From positions 1 through 5,711 of the forward strand of contig CAMOEP010000169.1 in NCBI GenBank assembly GCA_946612185.1: a stretch of DNA of 5,711 nt, written 5' to 3'. Source of the DNA: an uncultured Ruminococcus sp. (GTDB lineage Bacteria > Bacillota > Clostridia > Oscillospirales > Ruminococcaceae). Below the pieces are notes generated by a model. That model did not search any database, had not been told where the DNA came from, and was given only the letters and a program-made list of their open reading frames with translations. The first letter of the stretch is position 1. Each line of letters starts with the position of its first letter. Made by a program: the position numbers and the translations under genes. Below are positions 1 through 4,860 of this stretch, piece after piece.

Positions 1-56
1 CATTATACTGAAATGTAGAATTTATGTGAATAAATACAATTTCATCAAAAAATCCG

Positions 57-85
57 TTGACGTTTGAAAAAAATGAATGTATAAT
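57..85 (+). promoter_or_regulatory. Sigma-A promoter of the HPr gene
   Basis: TTGACG (57-62) and a perfect TATAAT (80-85) are separated by exactly 17 bases, with an A-rich spacer and AT-rich upstream DNA. This is a near-consensus housekeeping promoter. Transcription should start around position 91-93, which gives a leader of about 100 bases before the HPr start codon. The strength of the promoter fits the high expression expected for HPr. Confidence 0.85.
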
Positions 86-101
86 TAATACAGCAACAGA
101 A

Positions 102-126
102 AAGCCGTCAAAAATAAATCCGGCTT
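102..126 (+). other. Small hairpin in the HPr leader
   Basis: AAGCCG (102-107) can pair with CGGCTT (121-126) across a 13-base AT-rich loop, close to the predicted 5' end of the transcript. It is not followed by a T-run, so it is not a terminator. It may stabilise the mRNA 5' end. A six-base stem could also arise by chance. Confidence 0.35.
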
Positions 127-175
127 GATTGTTCGTATCGATTCTGCTCCCGCATGAGGAGTCATCACAGAGAAT

Positions 176-181
176 AGGAGA
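176..181 (+). promoter_or_regulatory. Ribosome binding site of the HPr gene
   Basis: AGGAGA lies 8 bases before the ATG at 190 and fixes that start. A second Shine-Dalgarno-like GAGGAG sits at 156-161, inside the small palindrome ATGAGGAGTCAT (154-165), but no usable start codon follows it. Confidence 0.8.
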
Positions 182-189
182 GTTGTATT

Positions 190-462
190 ATGTTTGTAAG
201 AGAAGTTATGGTTAAGAATCAGGTTGGTCTCCACGCAAGACCTGCTACTTTCTTCATTCAGAAGGCTAATGAGTTCAAGTCCTCTATCTGGATCGAGAAG
301 GAAGAGCGCAGAGTTAACGCTAAGAGCCTTCTGGGTATTCTTTCCCTCGGTATCGTTGGCGGTACAAACGTTAAGGTTATCGCTGATGGCACAGACGAGA
401 AGGCTGCTGTAGACGCTCTCATCGAGCTGGTTGACAGCGGTTTCAGCGAGGAGAACAGATAA
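190..462 (+). CDS. ptsH: Phosphocarrier protein HPr (PTS)
   Basis: This 90-residue protein is the usual length for HPr, the small cytoplasmic carrier that passes phosphate from enzyme I (PEP-dependent) to the sugar-specific EIIA proteins. The active-site motif GLHARP places the phosphorylated histidine at H15 with R17 beside it. NAKSLLGI puts the HPr kinase/phosphorylase site at S46, the Firmicutes mark for carbon catabolite repression through CcpA. H15 argues against the paralogue Crh, which lacks this histidine. The gene stands alone: it has its own strong promoter, is followed by a terminator, and no ptsI (enzyme I) lies within the window, although HPr and enzyme I are often co-transcribed. 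Codon use (AAG, GTT, GCT, CTC) is strongly biased, as expected for an abundant protein. The family call is secure; whether it serves sugar uptake or mainly regulation cannot be told from here. Confidence 0.95.
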   Translation: MFVREVMVKNQVGLHARPATFFIQKANEFKSSIWIEKEERRVNAKSLLGILSLGIVGGTNVKVIADGTDEKAAVDALIELVDSGFSEENR

Positions 463-566
463 TCTGATTCTTTCTCGCTACTACGCATTGCTGCATAGCC
501 AGTGTTTGCACCGGCAGGGAGGGGCTGTATCCATATAGCTGCGGCAGTGCTGCACATCATTTGAAG
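463..566. other. Structured non-coding spacer after the HPr gene
   Basis: No credible gene is seen here. The stretch is more GC-rich and structured than a plain spacer and contains a 13-base imperfect direct repeat, GCATTGCTGCATA (485-497) and GCAGTGCTGCACA (544-556), which differ at two positions. It may be a dispersed intergenic repeat or a long mRNA tail that carries the terminator at its end. The sequence alone does not decide. Confidence 0.3.
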
Positions 567-621
567 CAAAGGGCTGTTACAGGTTTCGGGCTTTCGCCCG
601 GTCTGTAGCAGCCCTGCTTTG
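567..621. terminator. Strong hairpin terminator shared by HPr and spoIVB
   Basis: AGGGCTGTTACAG (570-582) pairs with CTGTAGCAGCCCT (603-615) over 13 pairs including one G-U. The interior adds a second stem, CGGGC with GCCCG around a TTTC loop. CAAAG (567-571) and CTTTG (617-621) can extend the base past a two-base bulge. On the plus strand CTTTGTTTAT follows and on the minus strand CTTTGCTTC, so the T-tracts are broken but present both ways. It lies between convergent genes, so bidirectional use is likely. Confidence 0.8.
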
Positions 622-622
622 T

Positions 623-1786
623 TTATCTGGTGTACATCGTGTCTGCGAATATACCGTAGCCCCTGGTCGGGTCGGAGACAAATACATGAGTGACTGCTCC
701 GATTATCTTGCCGTTCTGGACTATGGGGCTTCCGCTCATACCCTGAACTATGCCGCCGGTGATGTCAAGCAGTTCCGGGTCAGTGATGCGTACTACCATA
801 TTCCTTGTATCATCGGGGGATAGGTCGATTTTCTCGATAGCCACAGTGTACGCTTTCACGCCATCGCCGGTAACGGTGGAGAGTATAAACGCTTCCCCCT
901 CAGTTACCTCCTGACGGCAGCCAAGCGGCAGTTCCGGGCAATTCTCCGACATATCCTCCAGCGCCTCAGCAGTAAGTCTGCCATAGATGCCGGTAGTGTC
1001 GTTGCAGGTTATCATGCCGTAGCTGCTGCCACGGGCGAAACTGCCATGAAGTTCGCCGGGTATACCACGTTCACCTTTGCGGGTGTCGGTTATCGTGGCA
1101 GGGACGGCTTCACCGCTGTGAACAGGCACTATACCGCCGGTGTCACTGTCGCATACCGGGTGTCCGAGTCCGGCAAATTCGCCTGTATCCTTGTTCACGA
1201 AGGTCATAGTCCCTATGCCGGCAATGCTGTCACGAACCCACATTCCTCCCCGGTATTTCCCCGAACCATAGGACTGAACGGGTATGAGTTCCGCTGAGAT
1301 ATCCTCGCCGTCACGGTCTATATCCAGGTGAACTGTGTCGCCTTTTGCTATCATGGCTTGAAGCTGGGCGTTGGACGTTACCGCAGTACCGTCCGCATAG
1401 CGTATCACATCGCCCACCCTGATGCCTGCGTCCTGGGCAGGGCAGCATATACCGCCGTTTCCGGTCTTTATCTGCCCCAGTTTAGTCACCATGACACCTT
1501 CCATGAGGAGTTTTATGCCAAAGGGCTGACCGCCTGCAAGGAGGGTAGTTTCCCCGGTATCCTGCACGGTGACGGTCTTGACGGGTATCGCCCCGAAAAG
1601 GGAAAGCGTTGCGCCGTCGCTGCATCGTATCTCAGGGTACGCCGCAAATGTCACGGAGCTGCCGGCACTGGTGACGATGTGGTCAGGCAGCTTTGAGGAG
1701 TAGTACCCGGCTGTGCCGAAAACCGCAGCCATAGCCGCAGATATTACTATTGCGGCAGTTTGTTTTATCCTTTTTATGGGCAGCAT
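623..1786 (-). CDS. spoIVB: SpoIVB sporulation serine protease (S55 family)
   Basis: The protein has 387 residues when started at the ATG at 1786, which has AAAGGA six bases upstream; an in-frame ATG at 1876 would add 30 non-hydrophobic residues ahead of the membrane anchor and is less likely. SpoIVB is made in the forespore, crosses into the space between forespore and mother cell, and cleaves SpoIVFA so that SpoIVFB can process pro-sigma-K. One membrane segment (about residues 10-29) is followed by an extracytoplasmic region with a PDZ domain (about 97-170, with DAGIRVGDVI) and a C-terminal S55 peptidase domain. GLGHP gives H209 and GIVQGMSGSP gives S351. From recalled B. subtilis numbering (H236, D363, S378), the spacings of 142 and 15 residues are matched exactly by H209, D336 and S351, so the triad looks complete. 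It is flanked by HPr (convergent) and a PNPOx-like gene (divergent), not by recN or spo0A. Seven Cys lie outside the membrane segment, including an adjacent pair, C114-C115. Confidence 0.93.
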   Translation of the reverse strand: MLPIKRIKQTAAIVISAAMAAVFGTAGYYSSKLPDHIVTSAGSSVTFAAYPEIRCSDGATLSLFGAIPVKTVTVQDTGETTLLAGGQPFGIKLLMEGVMVTKLGQIKTGNGGICCPAQDAGIRVGDVIRYADGTAVTSNAQLQAMIAKGDTVHLDIDRDGEDISAELIPVQSYGSGKYRGGMWVRDSIAGIGTMTFVNKDTGEFAGLGHPVCDSDTGGIVPVHSGEAVPATITDTRKGERGIPGELHGSFARGSSYGMITCNDTTGIYGRLTAEALEDMSENCPELPLGCRQEVTEGEAFILSTVTGDGVKAYTVAIEKIDLSPDDTRNMVVRITDPELLDITGGIVQGMSGSPIVQNGKIIGAVTHVFVSDPTRGYGIFADTMYTR

Positions 1787-1792
1787 ATATCG

Positions 1793-1798
1793 TCCTTT
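1793..1798 (-). promoter_or_regulatory. Ribosome binding site deciding the spoIVB start
   Basis: On the minus strand AAAGGA is followed by six bases and then ATG at 1786. This supports the 387-residue form over the longer frame opening at 1876. The site lies two bases downstream of the 1801-1822 hairpin on the same transcript. Confidence 0.75.
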
Positions 1799-1800
1799 CT

Positions 1801-1822
1801 TGGGAACTTCTGCAAGTTCCCA
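1801..1822. repeat. Perfect 9-bp inverted repeat beside the spoIVB ribosome site
   Basis: TGGGAACTT (1801-1809), a four-base spacer, and AAGTTCCCA (1814-1822) form a perfect inverted repeat. In the spoIVB mRNA it would fold into a stable hairpin ending two bases before the Shine-Dalgarno site. It could be an mRNA structure, a protein-binding operator, or both. It has no adjacent T-run, so it is not a standard terminator. Confidence 0.6.
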
Positions 1823-1839
1823 GCCGGCTTTATGCCGGT
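1823..1839. repeat. Second small hairpin in the spoIVB leader
   Basis: CCGGC (1824-1828) and GCCGG (1834-1838) pair around a TTTAT loop, with a possible extra G-U pair at the base. It abuts the 1801-1822 repeat directly, so the spoIVB transcript could carry two tandem hairpins. Confidence 0.5.
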
Positions 1840-1840
1840 A

Positions 1841-1846
1841 ATTATA
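1841..1846 (-). promoter_or_regulatory. Possible -10 element for spoIVB
   Basis: Read on the minus strand this is a perfect TATAAT, 54 bases before the spoIVB start. At spacings of 16-18 bases I find no convincing -35 (ATCTCC at 17). It does not obviously match the forespore sigma-F or sigma-G -10 pattern, so the call is tentative. The plus strand also reads TATATT at 1843-1848, a weak candidate for the divergent gene. Confidence 0.35.
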
Positions 1847-1852
1847 TTGTAC

Positions 1853-1865
1853 CCGGTATGACCGG
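1853..1865. repeat. CCGGT-ATG-ACCGG inverted repeat upstream of the PNPOx gene
   Basis: CCGGT (1853-1857) and ACCGG (1861-1865) are perfect inverted arms around ATG. The palindrome lies between the possible -10 elements and the start of the divergent gene, where an operator would be expected. Its right arm overlaps a GGAG (1864-1867) that resembles a ribosome site. With five-base arms this may be chance. Confidence 0.35.
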
Positions 1866-1893
1866 AGATATGTCATGAAAGTGAGTGATAATT

Positions 1894-2379
1894 ATGAGAA
1901 GAAAAGACAGAGAAGTTACTGACAGAAAGGAAATGCTGGATTTTCTCAGCAGTCAGCAGATAATGAGAGTGGCATTTTCTGACAATGGTGATGTTTACAT
2001 AGTTCCCCTGAATTATGGGTATACTATTTCCGGCGACAGGCTGACTATGTGGTTTCACGGGGCTAAAAGCGGAAGGAAGTACTCACTTGCGGAGAAATGC
2101 CCGAAGGTGGGATTCGAGGTGGACGGAAATTACCGTCTGCTTGAAGCTGAAAGAGCCTGCGATCATTCCGCTGAGTATATGAGCATCATCGGTAACGGCA
2201 CATTCAGTATCGCTGAGGATACAGCCGAGAAAATCACCGGTCTGCAAGCTGTCATGAAGCAGGCGACCGGCAGGGATAACTGGGAATTTCCCCCGGAACG
2301 GTTGAATTCCGTTGCAGTTTTCCGGCTGGACGTGGAAAATATTTCCTGCAAGGCAAGAAAGCCGGTGCATAATGGCTAA
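1894..2379 (+). CDS. Pyridoxamine 5'-phosphate oxidase-fold protein (NimA-like)
   Basis: This 161-residue cytoplasmic protein belongs to the FMN-binding split-barrel superfamily, in the clostridial group often annotated as NimA (5-nitroimidazole resistance) or PNPOx-related. Recognisable blocks, in order, are the N-terminal MRRKDREVTD, YIVPLNYGY (35-43), FHGAKSGRK (54-62), GFEVD (73-77), ACDHSAEYMSIIGNG (88-102) and a C-terminal FRLDVENISCK (143-153). Members bind flavin and are presumed to reduce small substrates, but the physiological substrate is usually unknown and drug resistance should not be assumed. I chose the ATG at 1894 because homologues as I recall them begin with this MRRKDREV motif; the in-frame GTG at 1885 is possible, and a stop at 1882-1884 bars anything earlier. 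The ribosome site for 1894 is weak. The stop overlaps the next start by 8 bases, which implies co-translation with the membrane protein. Confidence 0.85.
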   Translation: MRRKDREVTDRKEMLDFLSSQQIMRVAFSDNGDVYIVPLNYGYTISGDRLTMWFHGAKSGRKYSLAEKCPKVGFEVDGNYRLLEAERACDHSAEYMSIIGNGTFSIAEDTAEKITGLQAVMKQATGRDNWEFPPERLNSVAVFRLDVENISCKARKPVHNG

Positions 2380-2863
2380 GATGAAAACGCCTGCGGTACT
2401 GGTGATACTCAGGGTTATTATGCTCATTCTGACCGCAGTTTATCCGCTTATGATGGTGTGTCTCAGCGGCGCAGGACTGGTATATAACGGCGACAGCTAC
2501 GGCGGTGGAATGAAAACGGTTGGTATACTGCTTATCACTTCTGGTATAATTATGGTTTCAGGCGCTATTTTAAGCCTTTTCCGGCGGAATATACTTTCTG
2601 TTATATCTATTACCTGTAGTGCCGGAGGGCTTATTCTGTGCCTTGCGATGCTGCATAAAGTGGCAAGCCATGCGGACGCAGCAGGCTGGGCGGATAACTA
2701 CACAATGAACCCAATAAGTGATATGTATATGGTGCGCATAATACCGGCGATAATTCCGGCAGTACTGGCGATAGCGTCAGCCGCCGTGAACCTTGCGTCC
2801 AGCGCAAAAAGCCGCCGCATCAAGGAGGAATCAGAGTCAGCACCGAGTATACTTGGAGACTAA
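2372..2863 (+). CDS. Four-helix membrane protein of unknown function
   Basis: I do not recognise this 163-residue protein. It has four strongly hydrophobic stretches, at about residues 8-30, 47-70, 73-97 and 120-142, with short loops. The loop at 98-119 is the most polar and carries Asp, Trp, Asn and Tyr residues. The C-terminus (145-163) has a basic KSRR patch followed by an acidic, serine-rich tail. By the positive-inside tendency (K3, K5 at the N-terminus; R71-R72; K146-R149) both ends are probably cytoplasmic. The start at 2372 lies inside the end of the PNPOx-like gene (ATGGCTAA overlap) and has no good ribosome site of its own, so translation is probably coupled; an ATG at 2381 is an alternative. 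The neighbour suggests a shared function, perhaps linked to redox or stress, but nothing in the protein shows it. Its stop codon runs straight into the repeated motif at 2863. Confidence 0.8.
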   Translation: MAKMKTPAVLVILRVIMLILTAVYPLMMVCLSGAGLVYNGDSYGGGMKTVGILLITSGIIMVSGAILSLFRRNILSVISITCSAGGLILCLAMLHKVASHADAAGWADNYTMNPISDMYMVRIIPAIIPAVLAIASAAVNLASSAKSRRIKEESESAPSILGD

Positions 2864-2878
2864 GAACCTGTCCGCATA
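2863..2878 (+). repeat. Copy 1 of a 16-base repeated motif
   Basis: AGAACCTGTCCGCATA starts on the last base of the membrane-protein stop codon. It matches the copy at 4029-4044 at 15 of 16 positions, in the same orientation. Function unknown. It could be the edge of a dispersed intergenic element or a processing or binding site. Confidence 0.5.
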
Positions 2879-3010
2879 ATCCCACAAAAACTGTATATCA
2901 ACTTTGTGCAAAACGCAGAAATTTATCAATTTCCGGGTTAATTTACGAAAATCACTTTCTATTCCTGAAAACTTGTGTTATAATCATACAAAAGCCTGTA
3001 TTTGATATTG
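2864..3010 (+). other. Spacer between membrane-protein and CAP genes
   Basis: Apart from the repeated motif and the promoter at 2956-2984, this AT-rich stretch shows only a weak six-base inverted pair (CACAAA at 2883-2888, TTTGTG at 2903-2908). I find no clear terminator after the membrane-protein gene, so some read-through into the CAP gene is possible. Confidence 0.4.
2956..2984 (+). promoter_or_regulatory. Extended -10 promoter of the CAP lipoprotein gene
   Basis: A perfect TATAAT (2979-2984) is preceded by TGT (2976-2978), making the extended -10 form TGnTATAAT. The -35 at 17 bases, TTTCTA (2956-2961), is poor, which is usual when the extended -10 is present. Transcription should begin near 2991, leaving a leader of about 34 bases. 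Confidence 0.7.
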
Positions 3011-3018
3011 AGAGGTGA
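3011..3018 (+). promoter_or_regulatory. Ribosome binding site of the CAP lipoprotein gene
   Basis: AGAGGTGA ends six bases before the ATG at 3025. It is a good match to the Shine-Dalgarno consensus and confirms the start. Confidence 0.8.
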
Positions 3019-3024
3019 ATTTGT

Positions 3025-3963
3025 ATGAAAAAGGTAATTCTTGCGGCTGCATTGGCAGTCTGCCTGTGTTCATGCGGAAATATGACTTCGGCAAACGATG
3101 GCGGTACGGATAATGAGAGTATTATTTCCCTGTCCGCTGAGAACGATGGTGAAGGTGCGGAAACTACTGCTTCTGCCGCTGTCACTGCCGTATCAACGAC
3201 AGTATCGACAGCAGCGAAAACTACCGCTTCTTCGGCTTCCACAAGGACAACGGCAGCAACTTCCGCAGTAAAGACAACTGCGACTGCTGCACCGGCAACT
3301 ACCACTGCCACCGCCCCGGCAACTACTGCCCAGGCTGTAGTGACTACCGCTGCGCCTGCGCCCCCTCCTGCGGCTGAACCAGAACCGGCTGCGCCTGCTC
3401 CTGAGCCAGAACCCGAACCTGAACCGGAACCGGTATATGAGCCAGAACCTGAACCTGAGCCGGAGGAATACGCTCCCCCTGCTGAGGAGGAATATACTCC
3501 CCCTGAGCCGGTGGAAGAACCTGCCTATGAGGAGGAAAATTCCGGGCTTTGGAGTCCGGATACCTCGGAGTATGCGGTGCAGGTAGCAATGCTGGCAAAT
3601 GAGGCTCGTGCGGCGAATGGTCTTAGTAAGCTTCGCTTGTCGGAGACTCTTTTTGACATGGCGCAGGTAAGATGCGAGGAGATAGCGCAGTACTTCTCAC
3701 ATACACGTCCTGACGGCAGCAGCGGCTTCTCGATATACGACGATTACGGTATCGGCTACTGGTTCGTTGCGGAGAATATCGCAGCTGGACAGTCCGACCC
3801 TCAGTCTGTTATTGATACCTGGCTGAGTTCACCGGGACACAGGGCAAATATGCTCTCTGACAGGATAGGATTTATCGGCGTGGGATATGTGAATGTCGAT
3901 GGCGTGAACTACTGGGTTCAGGAATTTGTGGATTCCGATGACCTTGACGGAGTTATCCTCTGA
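3025..3963 (+). CDS. CAP/SCP-domain lipoprotein with Thr/Ala and Pro/Glu linkers
   Basis: This is a 312-residue exported protein. The N-terminus (MKK, then a hydrophobic core) ends in L-C-S-C, a lipobox-like site that would make C17 the lipidated residue; Cys at -2 is atypical, so a plain signal peptide is possible. An acidic, Ser/Asn-rich segment follows (18-46), then a Thr/Ala/Ser-rich linker (about 47-115), a Pro-Glu repeat region (about 118-171) and a C-terminal CAP domain (about 183-303) of the bacterial YkwD type. CAP hallmarks are FSHTRPDG (H226), AENIAAG (E250) and SSPGHRANML (H272). The domain is found in many secreted proteins and its bacterial activity is generally unknown. The linker probably carries the domain away from the membrane across the cell wall, and the Thr-rich part could be glycosylated (inference). 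The gene has its own promoter, ribosome site and terminator, so it is likely monocistronic. Confidence 0.9.
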   Translation: MKKVILAAALAVCLCSCGNMTSANDGGTDNESIISLSAENDGEGAETTASAAVTAVSTTVSTAAKTTASSASTRTTAATSAVKTTATAAPATTTATAPATTAQAVVTTAAPAPPPAAEPEPAAPAPEPEPEPEPEPVYEPEPEPEPEEYAPPAEEEYTPPEPVEEPAYEEENSGLWSPDTSEYAVQVAMLANEARAANGLSKLRLSETLFDMAQVRCEEIAQYFSHTRPDGSSGFSIYDDYGIGYWFVAENIAAGQSDPQSVIDTWLSSPGHRANMLSDRIGFIGVGYVNVDGVNYWVQEFVDSDDLDGVIL

Positions 3964-3981
3964 TATATGATACAAAACAAA

Positions 3982-4021
3982 AGACCGCTTGGTTCGCAGT
4001 TGAACCAGGCGGTCTGTTTTT
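3982..4021. terminator. Rho-independent terminator between CAP and EEP genes
   Basis: AGACCGCTTGGTTC (3982-3995) pairs with GAACCAGGCGGTCT (4002-4015) over 14 pairs including one G-U, around a GCAGTT loop, followed by GTTTTT (4016-4021) on the plus strand. On the minus strand the hairpin is followed by TTGTTTTGTA, so it can also stop transcripts of the convergent EEP gene. It begins 18 bases after the CAP stop codon. Confidence 0.92.
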
Positions 4022-4028
4022 GTGTATT

Positions 4029-4044
4029 AGAACCTGTCCACATA
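4029..4044 (+). repeat. Copy 2 of the 16-base repeated motif
   Basis: AGAACCTGTCCACATA differs from the copy at 2863-2878 only at base 12 (A for G). Its first seven bases, AGAACCT, are the exact inverse of AGGTTCT at 4053-4059, so copy 2 could fold into a hairpin with a 17-base loop that touches the EEP stop codon. Copy 1 has no such partner nearby. Confidence 0.5.
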
Positions 4045-4058
4045 GGGTGAATAGGTTC

Positions 4059-4856
4059 TTAGTCCTCTCCAGCCATGATAAGTCCGTCAAGTGCCTTTTC
4101 GGAAAGAATGATAGGACAGTGGTCGGAAAGCATCGGAACGGTATTGTCGATGTACATTTTGTACTTCCTCAGCATAGTTTGTATTGAGCCGCTGTCAGTA
4201 AGCGCATAGTCCAGACGCATACCGTCCTTATGGGTCTGCGTGGTACTTCTTCCGCCGCTTTCAAGCCAGATATCCGCAAGTCCAAGTGACATGAAGCCAT
4301 AGAGCAGGCTTTTTGCAGGCTTGTAGGGAGCGCAGGCGTTGAAGTCTCCCATATAGATCACACTGGTATCCTCAGGCAGGTCGGAATGAACATTTGAGAG
4401 AAGCTGATAGAATGTGAACGTGTCTTCGCTTTTTACATGGACACCCACCAGCAGGTGTTTATCCTTTTTATTCCGCAGGCAGATAATGCGGTTTATGTAT
4501 GCGCCGTTACCGAACTTCTTTTTACCGTAAGTTCCCCGGCAGCATATATAATGGTTAACGCCAAAATTGTAGACTTGGGGTGCATATACAGCGACAGTAT
4601 TTATCTTGCCGGGAGATTCAGGAACAGCCAGTGTGAAATCCGGAAGCTTTTCTGCTATCGTGTCCGATAACCATTGCACTTCAGATTTTGGAAGTTCATG
4701 TATGAAGAAAACGTCATTCTTATTATTGAGCCGTGAAATAATGTAACTCATGATATCATCACGGAATTTTTTTCTTTCATTTTCTTTGGCGGCTTCGTCC
4801 ATTTCCGACCAGTCCTGAGTACCAACCATATTATTGATATTCCAGGAAGTTATCAT
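4059..4856 (-). CDS. Endonuclease/exonuclease/phosphatase (EEP) family protein
   Basis: This 265-residue protein has the complete motif set of the EEP (DNase I-like) superfamily of metal-dependent phosphodiesterases. In order these are SWNIN (N6) at the very N-terminus, IHE (E54, metal ligand), VGVHVKSED (137-145), YMGDFNA (D171, N173), RLDYALTD (D216) and LSDHCPI (D245, H246, the catalytic end motif). The spacing is normal and the motif beginning at residue 4 supports the start at 4856. No signal peptide or membrane segment is seen, so it is probably cytoplasmic. The superfamily includes DNA repair nucleases, DNase I, sphingomyelinases and inositol phosphatases; this one lacks an obvious subfamily signature, so the substrate is open. 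It starts four bases after the DUF4317 stop and has only a weak ribosome site, pointing to translational coupling with that gene. Confidence 0.88.
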   Translation of the reverse strand: MITSWNINNMVGTQDWSEMDEAAKENERKKFRDDIMSYIISRLNNKNDVFFIHELPKSEVQWLSDTIAEKLPDFTLAVPESPGKINTVAVYAPQVYNFGVNHYICCRGTYGKKKFGNGAYINRIICLRNKKDKHLLVGVHVKSEDTFTFYQLLSNVHSDLPEDTSVIYMGDFNACAPYKPAKSLLYGFMSLGLADIWLESGGRSTTQTHKDGMRLDYALTDSGSIQTMLRKYKMYIDNTVPMLSDHCPIILSEKALDGLIMAGED

Positions 4857-4860
4857 AGCT

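Noticed and set aside
154..177. Seven-codon frame (MRSHHRE) in the HPr leader as a leader peptide
   Set aside because: There is no ribosome site before its ATG, no run of a regulatory codon, and no terminator/antiterminator structure beside it.
258..569. 103-codon minus-strand open frame over the HPr gene
   Set aside because: It lies opposite a certain HPr gene, has no recognisable domain and crosses the terminator; it is a shadow frame.
1046..1696. Two plus-strand open frames (1046-1297 and 1328-1696) inside spoIVB
   Set aside because: Both are antisense to a well-supported spoIVB with an intact catalytic triad, and their translations resemble no protein family.
1787..1876. N-terminal extension of SpoIVB from the ATG at 1876
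   Set aside because: The extra 30 residues are polar and tyrosine/basic-rich, they would precede the membrane anchor unlike the family, and the ATG at 1786 has a good ribosome site.
2883..2908. CACAAA/TTTGTG pair as a terminator for the membrane-protein gene
   Set aside because: The stem is only six AT-rich pairs with a 14-base loop and no T-run; too weak to call.
2952..3311. Valine/alanine-rich minus-strand frame opposite the CAP gene
   Set aside because: Its composition (AVVVAGAAV and similar) is the antisense of the Thr/Ala repeat codons of the CAP linker; it is an artefact of low complexity.
3361..3540. Six-base CCNGAR repeats as a possible CRISPR or other array
   Set aside because: The units are short, contiguous and in frame with the Pro-Glu linker; there are no spacers.
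3344..3598. Pro/Gln-rich minus-strand frame opposite the CAP linker
   Set aside because: It is the mirror of the Pro-Glu repeat region and has no independent support.
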